A stretch of 64,000 nucleotides of DNA, taken from NCBI GenBank assembly GCA_902805675.1, contig CADCTA010000046.1, positions 43,719-107,718 of the forward strand, given 5' to 3'. The notes beneath the pieces were generated by a model. It did no database searches. It saw only the letters and a program-made list of their open reading frames with translations, and was not told the DNA's origin. The position numbers were made by a program, and so were the translations under genes. The stretch comes from an uncultured Chthoniobacterales bacterium (GTDB taxonomy: Bacteria; Verrucomicrobiota; Verrucomicrobiia; Chthoniobacterales; UBA10450). Positions 1-8,790 of the stretch are shown here, in pieces (the first letter of the stretch is position 1; every line of letters begins with the position of its first letter).

Positions 1-110
1 CCGACTTAAAGAAGCGCGCCACCGATCGCGAAACCGAGCGCGAAGTCTCGCGCTTCAACCGCAAGCACGGCTAGCGCGGCTAGCACCTTGCGCGAGGGCG
101 TTCCCATTGC

Positions 111-285
111 GCAGTCATCCTGAGCCGCGAAGACGGCGAAGGACCTCGCGCCCTCGCTGCAGGTCGTGCCAAACCCAAGATCAGCAGCACACCCCGGGCG
201 CCCCCACCTCTTCCATGGGCGCGCAAAGCTCTCGCTCCGGGCGCGAGGTCCTTCGGCGCGCTCCGCCGCCTCAGGATGACTGCGC
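111..285. repeat. family-1 intergenic inverted-repeat element
   Basis: GTCATCCTGAGCCGCGAAGACGGCGAAGGACCTCGCGC ... GCGCGAGGTCCTTCGGCGCGCTCCGCCGCCTCAGGATGAC. Confidence 0.85.
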
Positions 286-342
286 GAGCAGTGGGACAGC
301 TCATTGCACTTCGCGCTGCTTAATTCACCTTACCCGCTCTCG

Positions 343-1569
343 ATGTCCCGCGCGCGCTCACCACTGCTCGTCCTGTTCCTCACCGTCTTCATCGACATGG
401 TGGGTTTCGGCATCGTCATGCCGGTATTGCCGCTCTACGCAGAACGCTTCCACGCCACGCCGCTCGAGATCGGCTGGCTGACCGGGATCTACTCCGGCAT
501 GCAGATCATCTTCACGCCGCTCCTTGGCAAGCTCTCCGACCGTTTCGGCCGCCGCCCGGTGCTGATGATCAGCCTAGCCGGCACGGCGATCGGCTTCGCG
601 GTCATGGGCATGGCGCATTCGCTCACGCTGCTTTTCGCAGCACGCATCTTCTCCGGTATCACCGGCGGCAACATCTCCATCCCGCAGGCCTATATCGCCG
701 ACGTCACCACGCCGGAAGAGCGCTCCAAGTGGATGGGAATGATCGGCGCCGCCTTCGGGCTCGGCTTCACCTTTGGCCCGATGATCGGTGGCATCATGAG
801 CCAGATCTCGTATGGCGCGCCCTTCTACTTCGCGGCCGGCCTCGCCGCTGTGAACGTCGTGCTGCTCTACTTCATCCTGCCGGAAAGCCTGCCGCTCGAG
901 GCCCGCCTCAAGCCGCACGCGAATGCGCCGGTAGTAGAAGTGTTCCGTCACGGCAGCGGCTGGATGTTTGGAGGAGTGGTCGCCACCTACTTCTTCCTCA
1001 TCATGGGCTTCACGATCATGACAGCGTTCTTTGCGCTCTTCACCGAACGACGGTTCGGCTACGACGCGCACGCCAACGGCTACCTCTTCGGCTTCATCGG
1101 GATCGTCACCGTCGTCGTGCAAGGCGGCCTCATCGGCAGGCTGGTCGTCGCGTTTGGCGAGACAGCTCTCGCCCGCGCCGGGCTGTTGATAACGACCGCA
1201 TCACTCGCTCTGCTTCCGTTCTGCTCGAACCTGACGTTGCTCCTGATTGCGTGCGTCGGCCTCTCGTGCGGAAGCGGTTTCGCCAGTCCGCCGCTGAACG
1301 GCCTTGCCTCGCAGCTGGTGGATCGTAGCTGGCAAGGTCGTGCCCTTGGCGTTGTGCAATCGGCTGGAAGCACGGCGCGTCTCCTCGGCCCGCTGCTTGG
1401 CGGCTGGCTGCTGATGTTCGATCTTGGCAAACCGGTGGCGCGCTATGGCGAAACTGCGTTCTTCGCCGCAGCCGGGCTTTGCTTCATCGGCGCGCTGCTT
1501 GGATTTTGCCTGAAGAAACCCGCGGGCGATCGCATGCCCGAGACCATTCCAGTCGGCTCCAGCGTCTAA
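343..1569 (+). CDS. MFS transporter (TetA/multidrug-like, DHA1)
   Basis: ORF with MFS signature FLTVFIDMVGFGIVMPVLPLYAERF...GKLSDRFGRRPVL; ATG at 343 preferred over upstream 304. Confidence 0.88.
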   Translation: MSRARSPLLVLFLTVFIDMVGFGIVMPVLPLYAERFHATPLEIGWLTGIYSGMQIIFTPLLGKLSDRFGRRPVLMISLAGTAIGFAVMGMAHSLTLLFAARIFSGITGGNISIPQAYIADVTTPEERSKWMGMIGAAFGLGFTFGPMIGGIMSQISYGAPFYFAAGLAAVNVVLLYFILPESLPLEARLKPHANAPVVEVFRHGSGWMFGGVVATYFFLIMGFTIMTAFFALFTERRFGYDAHANGYLFGFIGIVTVVVQGGLIGRLVVAFGETALARAGLLITTASLALLPFCSNLTLLLIACVGLSCGSGFASPPLNGLASQLVDRSWQGRALGVVQSAGSTARLLGPLLGGWLLMFDLGKPVARYGETAFFAAAGLCFIGALLGFCLKKPAGDRMPETIPVGSSV

Positions 1570-1599
1570 CCATGGCGCCCATCCGTGAACAAAAGCACT

Positions 1600-1724
1600 G
1601 TCATCCCGAGCGAAGTGGAGGGATCCCGCGGCGTCACCGAAGACTGTGCAACGGGCTTGTAGGCGTCTACCCCACTACCCGGAAGTCCCGTCTCCGACTG
1701 CGCTTCCCTCTGCTCAGAACGACC
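1600..1724. repeat. family-2 intergenic inverted-repeat element (degenerate)
   Basis: GTCATCCCGAGCGAAGTGGAGGGATCCCGCGG ... CTGCTCAGAACGAC. Confidence 0.65.
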
Positions 1725-1726
1725 AC

Positions 1727-2272
1727 ATGACCGCCAAACGCCTGTTCATCGCCATCGACATGCCGGAACCGGTCACGAGCCTGCTCGTCGATTTGAACCC
1801 GCACCTGCCCGGCGTCCGCTGGCTCAAACCGGAGCAGATTCACCTGACGGTCAGCTTTCTCGGAAACGTCGGCCCGATTGCGGAAGAGACACTGCGCGAA
1901 AAGCTCGGCGCGATTCGCTTCACCGCGTTTTTCATGCCGGTGAGTGGCGTCGGCACGTTCCCCGCAAAAGGCCGGCCGAACGTGATATGGGCCGGCGTGG
2001 GCAGTGGTCATCCGCAGCTGTTCCACGTCTACAAGAAGGTGCAGGAGGCGGCCCTCGGAGCGGGATTACACCCGGAGCTTCGCTCGTGGCATCCGCACAT
2101 CACGTTTGCGCGGTGCCGCGATGTGTCCGCGGAGAAGGTGCGGCCGTTCCTGAAGGAACACGCGGAGCTGGAAGCTGGCATGGTGCGCGTGGAGTCGTTC
2201 TCGCTCTACTCGAGTATCCCCGGGCCGATCGGGTCGGCCTACACGAGGGAGCTGGAAGTCCGCGCAGCGTAA
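1727..2272 (+). CDS. thpR: RNA 2',3'-cyclic phosphodiesterase (2H family)
   Basis: RLFIAIDMPEPV, HLTVSFLG and HPHITFARC: two HxTx-type motifs of the 2H/LigT family. Confidence 0.88.
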   Translation: MTAKRLFIAIDMPEPVTSLLVDLNPHLPGVRWLKPEQIHLTVSFLGNVGPIAEETLREKLGAIRFTAFFMPVSGVGTFPAKGRPNVIWAGVGSGHPQLFHVYKKVQEAALGAGLHPELRSWHPHITFARCRDVSAEKVRPFLKEHAELEAGMVRVESFSLYSSIPGPIGSAYTRELEVRAA

Positions 2273-2618
2273 GGAGACACCCCAGCAAAAGCGCCACAAC
2301 AGTGGCGCAGTCCAAGACGCTGCCGCGCCACTTCAGCCAAGAACGGCGCGATAGCGTCTTGGAGTGCGGCGGTATTCCGCCGCTTTAGCCGAGGCTCGGA
2401 AGCGCGCTCCTTCGCGTCCGATCACGTCACTTCGCCTCTGCTATGTCATTCCGACCGAAGTGGAGGACCGGACCTTCGGGTAGTGGGGCAGAGGGCCACA
2501 ATAGCGACCGTCCTTCTGCTTCTCGGCGGTGCAGCAGAGGAAGAAGCGATGTGTCGACTTCGTTCGCCATGGCAGGGGCTGGAATGTCGGCCGCCTTGCT
2601 GTGGCGACGAAAACCCTG

Positions 2619-3932
2619 CTAAACCTCGCCGATACGCGTCGGCGCGAGAATGGCGTCGCGCATTCCGTGGAGAAGCTTCTTGTCCGCGGGGACGATCGTG
2701 GCGAGCGCACCGCGCATGGTGACGCGGTCCTGCTCGACGAAGTAGTACGGACAGAGGCGAACGCGGCCGCGCATTGTCTGCAGTTCTCCCGTGTCGTTTG
2801 ACCAATACGGCTGGTCGACGAGGCGCGCTTTGTGGAAGCGCTGCATGATGCGCGGCTCGGTTTCGATTTGCGCCAGCCCCTCCTCGATCAGGCGCTGCCA
2901 TTCGGCTTGCGGCAAATCCTGCCCGACCGAGACCCCGCGGCTGCCCCAGCCTAGCGGCGAGAATCCGCTCACTTTGAGCAACAGCTCGCGCTCCTTCTGG
3001 CTGAGCTTGCCGGCTTCGCGCCAGTCGTGAATTTCGAGGCGCGGAATGACGGCGTGCTGCGGCAACGGCGTTGGGTCGAGCAGCCAGGTGTAAGGGATTA
3101 CCTCCTGTAGGGAGCGGAAGTATTTGTCGCCGAGCTCGCGTCGCCAGAAGTCACGCAGTGGTGCGAGCCAGAAGAGCGCGAACCACATCTTCTCTTCGAG
3201 GAAAGGCTTGAACGGCGGCGTCACCTTCACCGAGCCATCTGCCGCGGAGCTCATCAGCTTGCTCACCGCCGGTATGTTCGGCAGATCGAACAGCTCGAAG
3301 AACCGGTAGACGTTTCGGCCCGCGGTCGGCTCATAGCTTTCGGCCGCGAAGACGTTCCAGCGATGCTCCGGATGTCGCGCGTTCAACTGCGCAGCCGCCC
3401 AATTCATCTCCGGCCGGTACGTCGCTGATTCCTCCGAGACGACGATGTCGCCGCCGTTCGGCAGCAAAGACTTGAAGCCTTCGAGCATGCCGCTGTCGCC
3501 GCCGACCACGTCCGCGCCTAACGAGGCATACGTTTGGTTCAGCCATGCCGTGAGTCCGATGCCGCCAGGCACAGAGTCGATCTCGGCGATGATGTAGCCG
3601 GTGTCGGTCAGGACGAGGTCGGGCCGGATGACCATCGGTACGTCATCGCGGAACTGCTTCTGGCGCGCGAACTCGACCAGCCCGGCAGGCTTGCCCGCGT
3701 CGAGGTAACGCGTCACCCACGCCGGCTGTTTCCCTTTGACGCTCTGGTGATAGAGCTGATTGCAAGCGCGCTGAAAGACGAAGAGCTGGTGGCCGAGGCG
3801 CTCCAGTTGTGTAGCGAATTTCGGCTCGATCGCGAAAGGCTCGGGCGAGAGGAGGAAGTCTTTTTCCGCGAAGAGACCCTCAGCCGGGAAAGCGGCGCGG
3901 ATTGCGGCGAGGCTTCGGTCGGTTCCAGCCAT
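2619..3932 (-). CDS. conserved protein of unknown function, possibly ATP-grasp-like (IAEIDSVPGGIG segment)
   Basis: 437-aa uninterrupted ORF with coherent protein-like composition; no family recognised with certainty. Confidence 0.65.
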   Translation of the reverse strand: MAGTDRSLAAIRAAFPAEGLFAEKDFLLSPEPFAIEPKFATQLERLGHQLFVFQRACNQLYHQSVKGKQPAWVTRYLDAGKPAGLVEFARQKQFRDDVPMVIRPDLVLTDTGYIIAEIDSVPGGIGLTAWLNQTYASLGADVVGGDSGMLEGFKSLLPNGGDIVVSEESATYRPEMNWAAAQLNARHPEHRWNVFAAESYEPTAGRNVYRFFELFDLPNIPAVSKLMSSAADGSVKVTPPFKPFLEEKMWFALFWLAPLRDFWRRELGDKYFRSLQEVIPYTWLLDPTPLPQHAVIPRLEIHDWREAGKLSQKERELLLKVSGFSPLGWGSRGVSVGQDLPQAEWQRLIEEGLAQIETEPRIMQRFHKARLVDQPYWSNDTGELQTMRGRVRLCPYYFVEQDRVTMRGALATIVPADKKLLHGMRDAILAPTRIGEV

Positions 3933-3947
3933 CGCGCTATTTCCAGA

Positions 3948-4051
3948 AAACGTCGAACGTCGAACGCCGAACGCTGAACGTCGAACGCGGAAGCGCCCTC
4001 CGTCCGTCTGCAGTTCGGACTTCGACGTTCGACGTTCGACGTTCGACGTTT
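3948..4051. repeat. heptamer (GAACGTC) tandem repeats arranged as an inverted repeat
   Basis: AAACGTCGAACGTCGAACG at 3948-3966 is the perfect reverse complement of CGTTCGACGTTCGACGTTT at 4033-4051. Confidence 0.85.
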
Positions 4052-4058
4052 GCTTCTT

Positions 4059-4673
4059 TCATCGGCCCGCCGCGATTCGTTTCAACGCCAGCTTCACCAG
4101 CTCCTCCGCGCTCTTGATCTCCGGCTGTTTCTCCTGGAGATCGCGCACCGTCTTGTGCGCATCCACCTGTTTGTAGCCCAGCGCAATCAACGCGAGCACC
4201 GCCTCGTTGGCCTGTTCGTCCTCAGCGCTCGGTGCATGCGAGGCGCTGGCCGCTTCCCATGCCGCAGCCACGCCGACCTTGTCCTTTAATTCGAGCACGA
4301 TGCGCTCCGCTGTCTTCTTGCCGAGCCCGCTGATTTTCGAGAGCGAGGCAACGTCACCATTGACGACCGCACCTTTGAAACTGCTCACGCTCATCCCGCT
4401 CAGCACGGCGAGGGCAAGCTTCGGTCCGATGCCGCTGACGTTGTTGACCAGCAGCCGGAAGAGATCGCGCTCGGCGATGCTCATGAAGCCGTACAGAATG
4501 TGGGCGTCTTCGCGCACGTGCAGATGGGTGAGCACTTGCACAGCTTGCCCGATGGCCGGCAGCCGGTCGTAGCTCGACAGCGGGATGAGCACCTCGTAGC
4601 CGACGCCGCTGACGTCGATCACAGCTTGTGTCGGAAGCGCCGCGACGAGCTTTCCTGAGACGAAGGTGATCAT
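4059..4673 (-). CDS. ruvA: Holliday junction branch migration protein RuvA
   Basis: MITFVSGKLVAALPTQAVIDVSGVGYEV, VSGIGPKLALAVLSG and ISGLGKKTAERIVLELKDK (HhH motifs). Confidence 0.93.
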   Translation of the reverse strand: MITFVSGKLVAALPTQAVIDVSGVGYEVLIPLSSYDRLPAIGQAVQVLTHLHVREDAHILYGFMSIAERDLFRLLVNNVSGIGPKLALAVLSGMSVSSFKGAVVNGDVASLSKISGLGKKTAERIVLELKDKVGVAAAWEAASASHAPSAEDEQANEAVLALIALGYKQVDAHKTVRDLQEKQPEIKSAEELVKLALKRIAAGR

Positions 4674-4764
4674 CGTTGCAATGGGTAACAGAGCGGCCGC
4701 AATCCGCAACAAACGGGCGGTCCGCGAGGCGGTTCTGCCCGGAGCGCGCGATGCACGTTTCGCG

Positions 4765-4857
4765 GTCATTCCGAGCGAAGCCGAGGAATCCCGTGGCATG
4801 AGCTTGAAGGTAGCGCCACGGGATTCTTCGACTCCGCTGCGCTGCGCTCAGAATGAC
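4765..4857. repeat. family-2 intergenic inverted-repeat element
   Basis: GTCATTCCGAGCGAAGCCGAGGAATCCCGTGG ... CCACGGGATTCTTCGACTCCGCTGCGCTGCGCTCAGAATGAC. Confidence 0.85.
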
Positions 4858-4907
4858 AGCGTGACGAAGAGGTGCACGACGCGCGAGAAGTCGTCCAGCT
4901 CCTGCAC

Positions 4908-6434
4908 CTACGACGCTGGCTTGATGACCATCGTGATGTCGACGCGCTTGAAGTTCGCCGTGTTGATTCCTTCCGCGCGGTGCGTCTTCCAGCCCGCCGG
5001 AAGCGCCGGATAAAGCTGCGCAGCTAGTCGCGTCGGTAAAACGACGAAGCGGGCGCCCGGCTTCTCCATGAACGGCTGCACTTCGTCGTCGTCGAGATCC
5101 GACATGTAGCCGTCGACGTGTTTGCGCGCATACCAGACGAGACTCGGCTCCTTGTAATCGACGGCGCCGAATTCCATCTCGCGCGTGAGATCGGGCCGCG
5201 CGCTGGCTACCAACTGTTTCGAGGGAAAATACTGCGCCATGATTGGCGTCGCGCAGACAAAGATCAACGCCGCTGCCGCACCCGTGATCGCTGCGCGGCG
5301 CACGAAGCGGCCGCCGTTCTCCGCTTGGGCAAGCGCCTTCGCCAGCAGCAGCGCGAGCAACGGATAAGCGGGCAAGGTGTAGTGCGGCAGCTTCGTCTTC
5401 ACGAACGTGAAAATAACGAAGACGATCGCAATGCCGGCGATCAGGTACCTGTCCAGCGGGTCACGATTGCGCCAAAGCTTCTTCGCCAGCCACGGCAGCT
5501 TCACCGACCAGGGCAGGAAGGTGATGAAGATCGTGACGAAATAGAACGGCAGGGTGCCCAGGTATGTCCACATCGACCTCGCGCCGTGGCCCTCCATCGC
5601 GACGAGCGATCGCGCGACGACATGGCGGCCAATCCCGATGCGCATGAATTCGCCATTCGTGCGCACGAGTGCCGGGATGCCCCAGACCGCGACGATCGAA
5701 AGCGTGACTAAAGCGCCGGTGAAGAAAAGGAAGCGGCGGTTGAGCTGCGCGCCGGGCAGGAAGAAGCCCGTCATTGCCACGGTAAGCAGTGGAAGCCATC
5801 CCAGCGGACCTTTGGCCAGGAACGCGAGCGCGAGCGATAAGTAGAAGATCCACCACCAGCGTCGCTGGATCGTTTGCTGCGGCGTTTCAGGTGTCGCGGT
5901 GGTGCTCAAGCGGTCGCGCAGCAGCTCGTATCCGGCCCAGAACGCCGCCGTCATGAACATCACCAGCCACATGTCCGCGACTGCAGCTTTGGCATGGATG
6001 AACATCTGCACGCAGATCGTGAAGATGATCGCCGCCCACCAGCCGACGCGTTCGTTCGCGATGCGCCTTCCCCACGCGAACAACAACAGTGCCGTGACTG
6101 CCGCTGTGATCACCGACGGCAGCCGCGCGGCAAATTCGTTTTCGCCGAAGAGGCGGTACGTCACCGTGTGCGCCCAGTAGGTCAGCGGCGGCTTGTCGAA
6201 ACGGTATCGATTGTTCAGGTACGGAACGACATAGTCACCGCGCTGGATCATCTCGCGCGAAGCCTCCGCGAAGCGCGGCTCGTCGCGATCGATAAACGGC
6301 ATCGTCCACGTGCCTGCAGCGTGGAAGAGCAGCGCGCCAAAGAAGACGAGCGCGAATTTACGGATTGCAGGTCGCAAGGGCGGATTCAAAGATACAGGCG
6401 GGTGAAACACAAACCGGAATTTCCGTGGTGACAC
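4908..6434 (-). CDS. ArnT-like glycosyltransferase family 39 membrane protein
   Basis: FIDRDEPRFAEASREMIQRGDYVVPYLNNRYRFDKPPLTYW plus multiple TM segments. Confidence 0.85.
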   Translation of the reverse strand: MSPRKFRFVFHPPVSLNPPLRPAIRKFALVFFGALLFHAAGTWTMPFIDRDEPRFAEASREMIQRGDYVVPYLNNRYRFDKPPLTYWAHTVTYRLFGENEFAARLPSVITAAVTALLLFAWGRRIANERVGWWAAIIFTICVQMFIHAKAAVADMWLVMFMTAAFWAGYELLRDRLSTTATPETPQQTIQRRWWWIFYLSLALAFLAKGPLGWLPLLTVAMTGFFLPGAQLNRRFLFFTGALVTLSIVAVWGIPALVRTNGEFMRIGIGRHVVARSLVAMEGHGARSMWTYLGTLPFYFVTIFITFLPWSVKLPWLAKKLWRNRDPLDRYLIAGIAIVFVIFTFVKTKLPHYTLPAYPLLALLLAKALAQAENGGRFVRRAAITGAAAALIFVCATPIMAQYFPSKQLVASARPDLTREMEFGAVDYKEPSLVWYARKHVDGYMSDLDDDEVQPFMEKPGARFVVLPTRLAAQLYPALPAGWKTHRAEGINTANFKRVDITMVIKPAS

Positions 6435-7051
6435 CCCGCCGCCGTCTCGGCTGGTGGCTTCTCGCTGCTCTTGCCGCCGCCTTGTTCATGGCGGTGTCGT
6501 TGATCCTCGATCCGGCGGTCCAGAGCTGGATGACGGCTAATCAATTGCGCGGCGTCCGCTCGTTCATGCGGAACGTCAGCTACGTCGGCGACTGGGTCGG
6601 CCACGCAGTGGCGGCGCTACTGGGGGCATTCATCGCATATCGCGTGAAGAATCCGCGATGGGTCCGGATCTGCATCGCGATGCTCGTAGCCCTCGCAATC
6701 GCTGGCGCAGCGGCGCGCGTGGTGAAAGTCGTAGCAGGACGCTCGCGCCCTTCGGTGCAGGTCGATGTTGGTTTCAATGGGCCGCGTTGGACCGCGAAAT
6801 ATCACGCCTTCCCGTCAGGCCACACTGCCTCCTCGATGGCGTACTTCGGCGTGCTGGCGTTCGCGAATCGTCGCCTCTTCGCTGCGTTGCTGCCGATTCC
6901 GTTGGTCATCGCCTTTTCGCGGATGTACGTCGGCGCGCACCATCTCTCGGACGTGATCGGCGGCGCGCTCATCGGCCTGGCGATCGCGGTGTGGGTGGCG
7001 CACTGGCGGCGCTTCCAAATCGCAAATCGGCCACCGACGATCGCTAGTTGA
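6428..7051 (+). CDS. phosphatase PAP2 family protein
   Basis: AGRSRPS, FPSGHTASS and SRMYVGAHHLSDVIGG PAP2 motifs; GTG 6428 is a plausible start (upstream ATG 6365 overlaps the divergent gene). Confidence 0.85.
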   Translation: MTPRRRLGWWLLAALAAALFMAVSLILDPAVQSWMTANQLRGVRSFMRNVSYVGDWVGHAVAALLGAFIAYRVKNPRWVRICIAMLVALAIAGAAARVVKVVAGRSRPSVQVDVGFNGPRWTAKYHAFPSGHTASSMAYFGVLAFANRRLFAALLPIPLVIAFSRMYVGAHHLSDVIGGALIGLAIAVWVAHWRRFQIANRPPTIAS

Positions 7052-7052
7052 T

Positions 7053-7140
7053 TGGCGGAGGGGGTGGGATTCGAACCCACGGAGGCTTGCGCCTCGCCAG
7101 TTTTCAAGACTGGAGCCATCAACCACTCGACCACCCCTCC
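7053..7140 (-). tRNA. tRNA-Ser (anticodon UGA)
   Basis: minus strand GGAGGGGTGGTCGAGTGG...CCAGTCTTGAAAACTGG...GGGTTCGAATCCCACCCCCTCC; acceptor stem GGAGGGG/CCCCTCC, long variable arm, encoded CCA. Confidence 0.93.
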
Positions 7141-7220
7141 GGTTGCAGCGTGCGTGGAGATTCTGGCATTCGGTTTGCGATGAGCAAGGCGCTACTTGGC
7201 GGGTAACGGCGTAACGTGTG

Positions 7221-7375
7221 GTCATCCTGAGGCGGCGAAGCGCGCCGAAGGACCTCGCGCCGTCGCTCAGCGGTTCGGGAAACGGAACGATGTGCCCGCG
7301 GTTCCACGCTTTCCGGTTTGCAAAGCGCCGACTGGGAGCGTGAGGTCCTTCGCCGTCTGCGCGGCTCAGGATGAC
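7221..7375. repeat. family-1 intergenic inverted-repeat element
   Basis: GTCATCCTGAGGCGGCGAAGCGCGCCGAAGGACCTCGCGC ... GCGTGAGGTCCTTCGCCGTCTGCGCGGCTCAGGATGAC. Confidence 0.85.
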
Positions 7376-7427
7376 TCGCGGGAGGTGCGGAATCTAGCTG
7401 GACGTGCCGAAACGTTCATGTGAACGT

Positions 7428-8555
7428 ATGGCCTTGAAGCCGCACAAACCAGCCGCAGCGCGCCGGGCTCAGCCGCTCTACGAGGGCTACACGACTTCTG
7501 ATGTGCGCGAGCATCATCGCGGTCGCGGCGCGGACGGGAATCCCGCTAATCGCTTCGAAGCTCTGCGCGTCGAACTCGATCCAGTCGAGCCGGACGAGGA
7601 GGAAGACAGGCCCAAGCTCTCAACGCAGTTCTATCGCGACCTCACGAAAACAATCATCTCGCGAAACAACAGCCCCGACGTCGGATTCGAGACGAGCGTG
7701 AATCCATACCGGGGTTGCGAGCACGGCTGCGCCTACTGCTTCGCGCGACCGACGCACGAATATCTCGGCTTCTCCGCCGGCTTGGATTTCGAGAGCAAGA
7801 TCATGGTGAAAGAGAACGCGCCCGAGCTTCTCGAAGCCGAACTCTCCTCGCCAAAGTGGAAACCGCAGACGGTCGTGATGAGCGGCGTGACGGATCCGTA
7901 TCAACCGGTGGAGCGAAAGCTGAAGATCACGCGCCGCTGCCTCGAGGTGCTGGCGAAGTTCCGCAATCCCGTCGGCATGATCACGAAGAACCGGCTCGTC
8001 ACGCGCGACATCGACGTGTTATCCGAGCTCGCTGCGCACAATGCGGTAGCGATCAACATCTCGATCACATCGCTCGACGTGAAACTGCAGCGCATCCTCG
8101 AGCCGCGCACTTCGCCGCCGCAGGCGCGACTCGACGCCGTCGCGCAGCTGCGTGCGGCTGGGGTTCCCGTCGGCGTGATGGTGGCGCCGATCATCCCGGG
8201 AATTACCGACCACGAAGTGCCGGCAATCCTCGCCGCCTGCGGCGAAGCTGGCGCGCAGTTTGCCGGCTATGTCGTGTTGCGATTGCCGTGGGCGGTGGCG
8301 CCGCTCTTCGAGCGCTGGCTCGACGAACATTTCCCCGGGCGCAAAGAGAAGGTCCTCGGCCGCATCCGCAGCATGCGCGGCAACAAGCTCTACGACTACC
8401 GCTGGGGTAAGCGGCAGGAAGGCGAGGGGATCTTCGCGGAGCAGATCGGGGCGATGTTCGAAGTCGGGCGGCGGCGGGCTGGGATCAGCGATCAGCGTCC
8501 CGCGCTTTCGACCGCCGCATTCCGGCGCCCTAACGAACAGCTGACGCTCTTGTAG
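7428..8555 (+). CDS. PA0069/SPL-like family radical SAM protein
   Basis: NPYRGCEHGCAYCFARPTHEYLGFSAGLDFESKI (CxxxCxYC) and MSGVTDPYQPVERKLKITRRCLE. Confidence 0.87.
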   Translation: MALKPHKPAAARRAQPLYEGYTTSDVREHHRGRGADGNPANRFEALRVELDPVEPDEEEDRPKLSTQFYRDLTKTIISRNNSPDVGFETSVNPYRGCEHGCAYCFARPTHEYLGFSAGLDFESKIMVKENAPELLEAELSSPKWKPQTVVMSGVTDPYQPVERKLKITRRCLEVLAKFRNPVGMITKNRLVTRDIDVLSELAAHNAVAINISITSLDVKLQRILEPRTSPPQARLDAVAQLRAAGVPVGVMVAPIIPGITDHEVPAILAACGEAGAQFAGYVVLRLPWAVAPLFERWLDEHFPGRKEKVLGRIRSMRGNKLYDYRWGKRQEGEGIFAEQIGAMFEVGRRRAGISDQRPALSTAAFRRPNEQLTLL

Positions 8556-8576
8556 GCTGTGACGGCGCAACAGGCC

Positions 8577-8786
8577 GTCATCCGGAGCGCAGTCGAGGGT
8601 CAATGGTAGGGACGCCGCGCTGCGGCGTCCGAGGTGCGTGGACTGCGTCGAGCGGGTGCGGTTATCCTGGGCGTTGCCACGCGGTCCGGACGGCGCAGCG
8701 CGCCGTCCCTACCATCTCCCGTGGCATTACTGCTAGGTAGGCCACGGGATTCTTCGACTCCGCTTCGCTCCGCTCAGAATGACGGC
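8577..8786. repeat. composite intergenic inverted-repeat element (family-2 arms with nested hairpin pair 8603-8631 / 8687-8715)
   Basis: ATGGTAGGGACGCCGCGCTGCGGCGTCCG versus reverse complement of CGGACGGCGCAGCGCGCCGTCCCTACCAT; right arm CCACGGGATTCTTCGACTCCGC...CTCAGAATGAC. Confidence 0.75.
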
Positions 8787-8790
8787 GGGC

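Noticed and set aside
107-481. Small ORFs in the repeat-bearing intergenic regions (also 1479-1730, 18553-18798, 27309-27927, 63592-63792)
   Set aside because: They translate the inverted-repeat elements (HPERSGGIPR, VEESRS, LRMT... patterns) rather than conserved proteins
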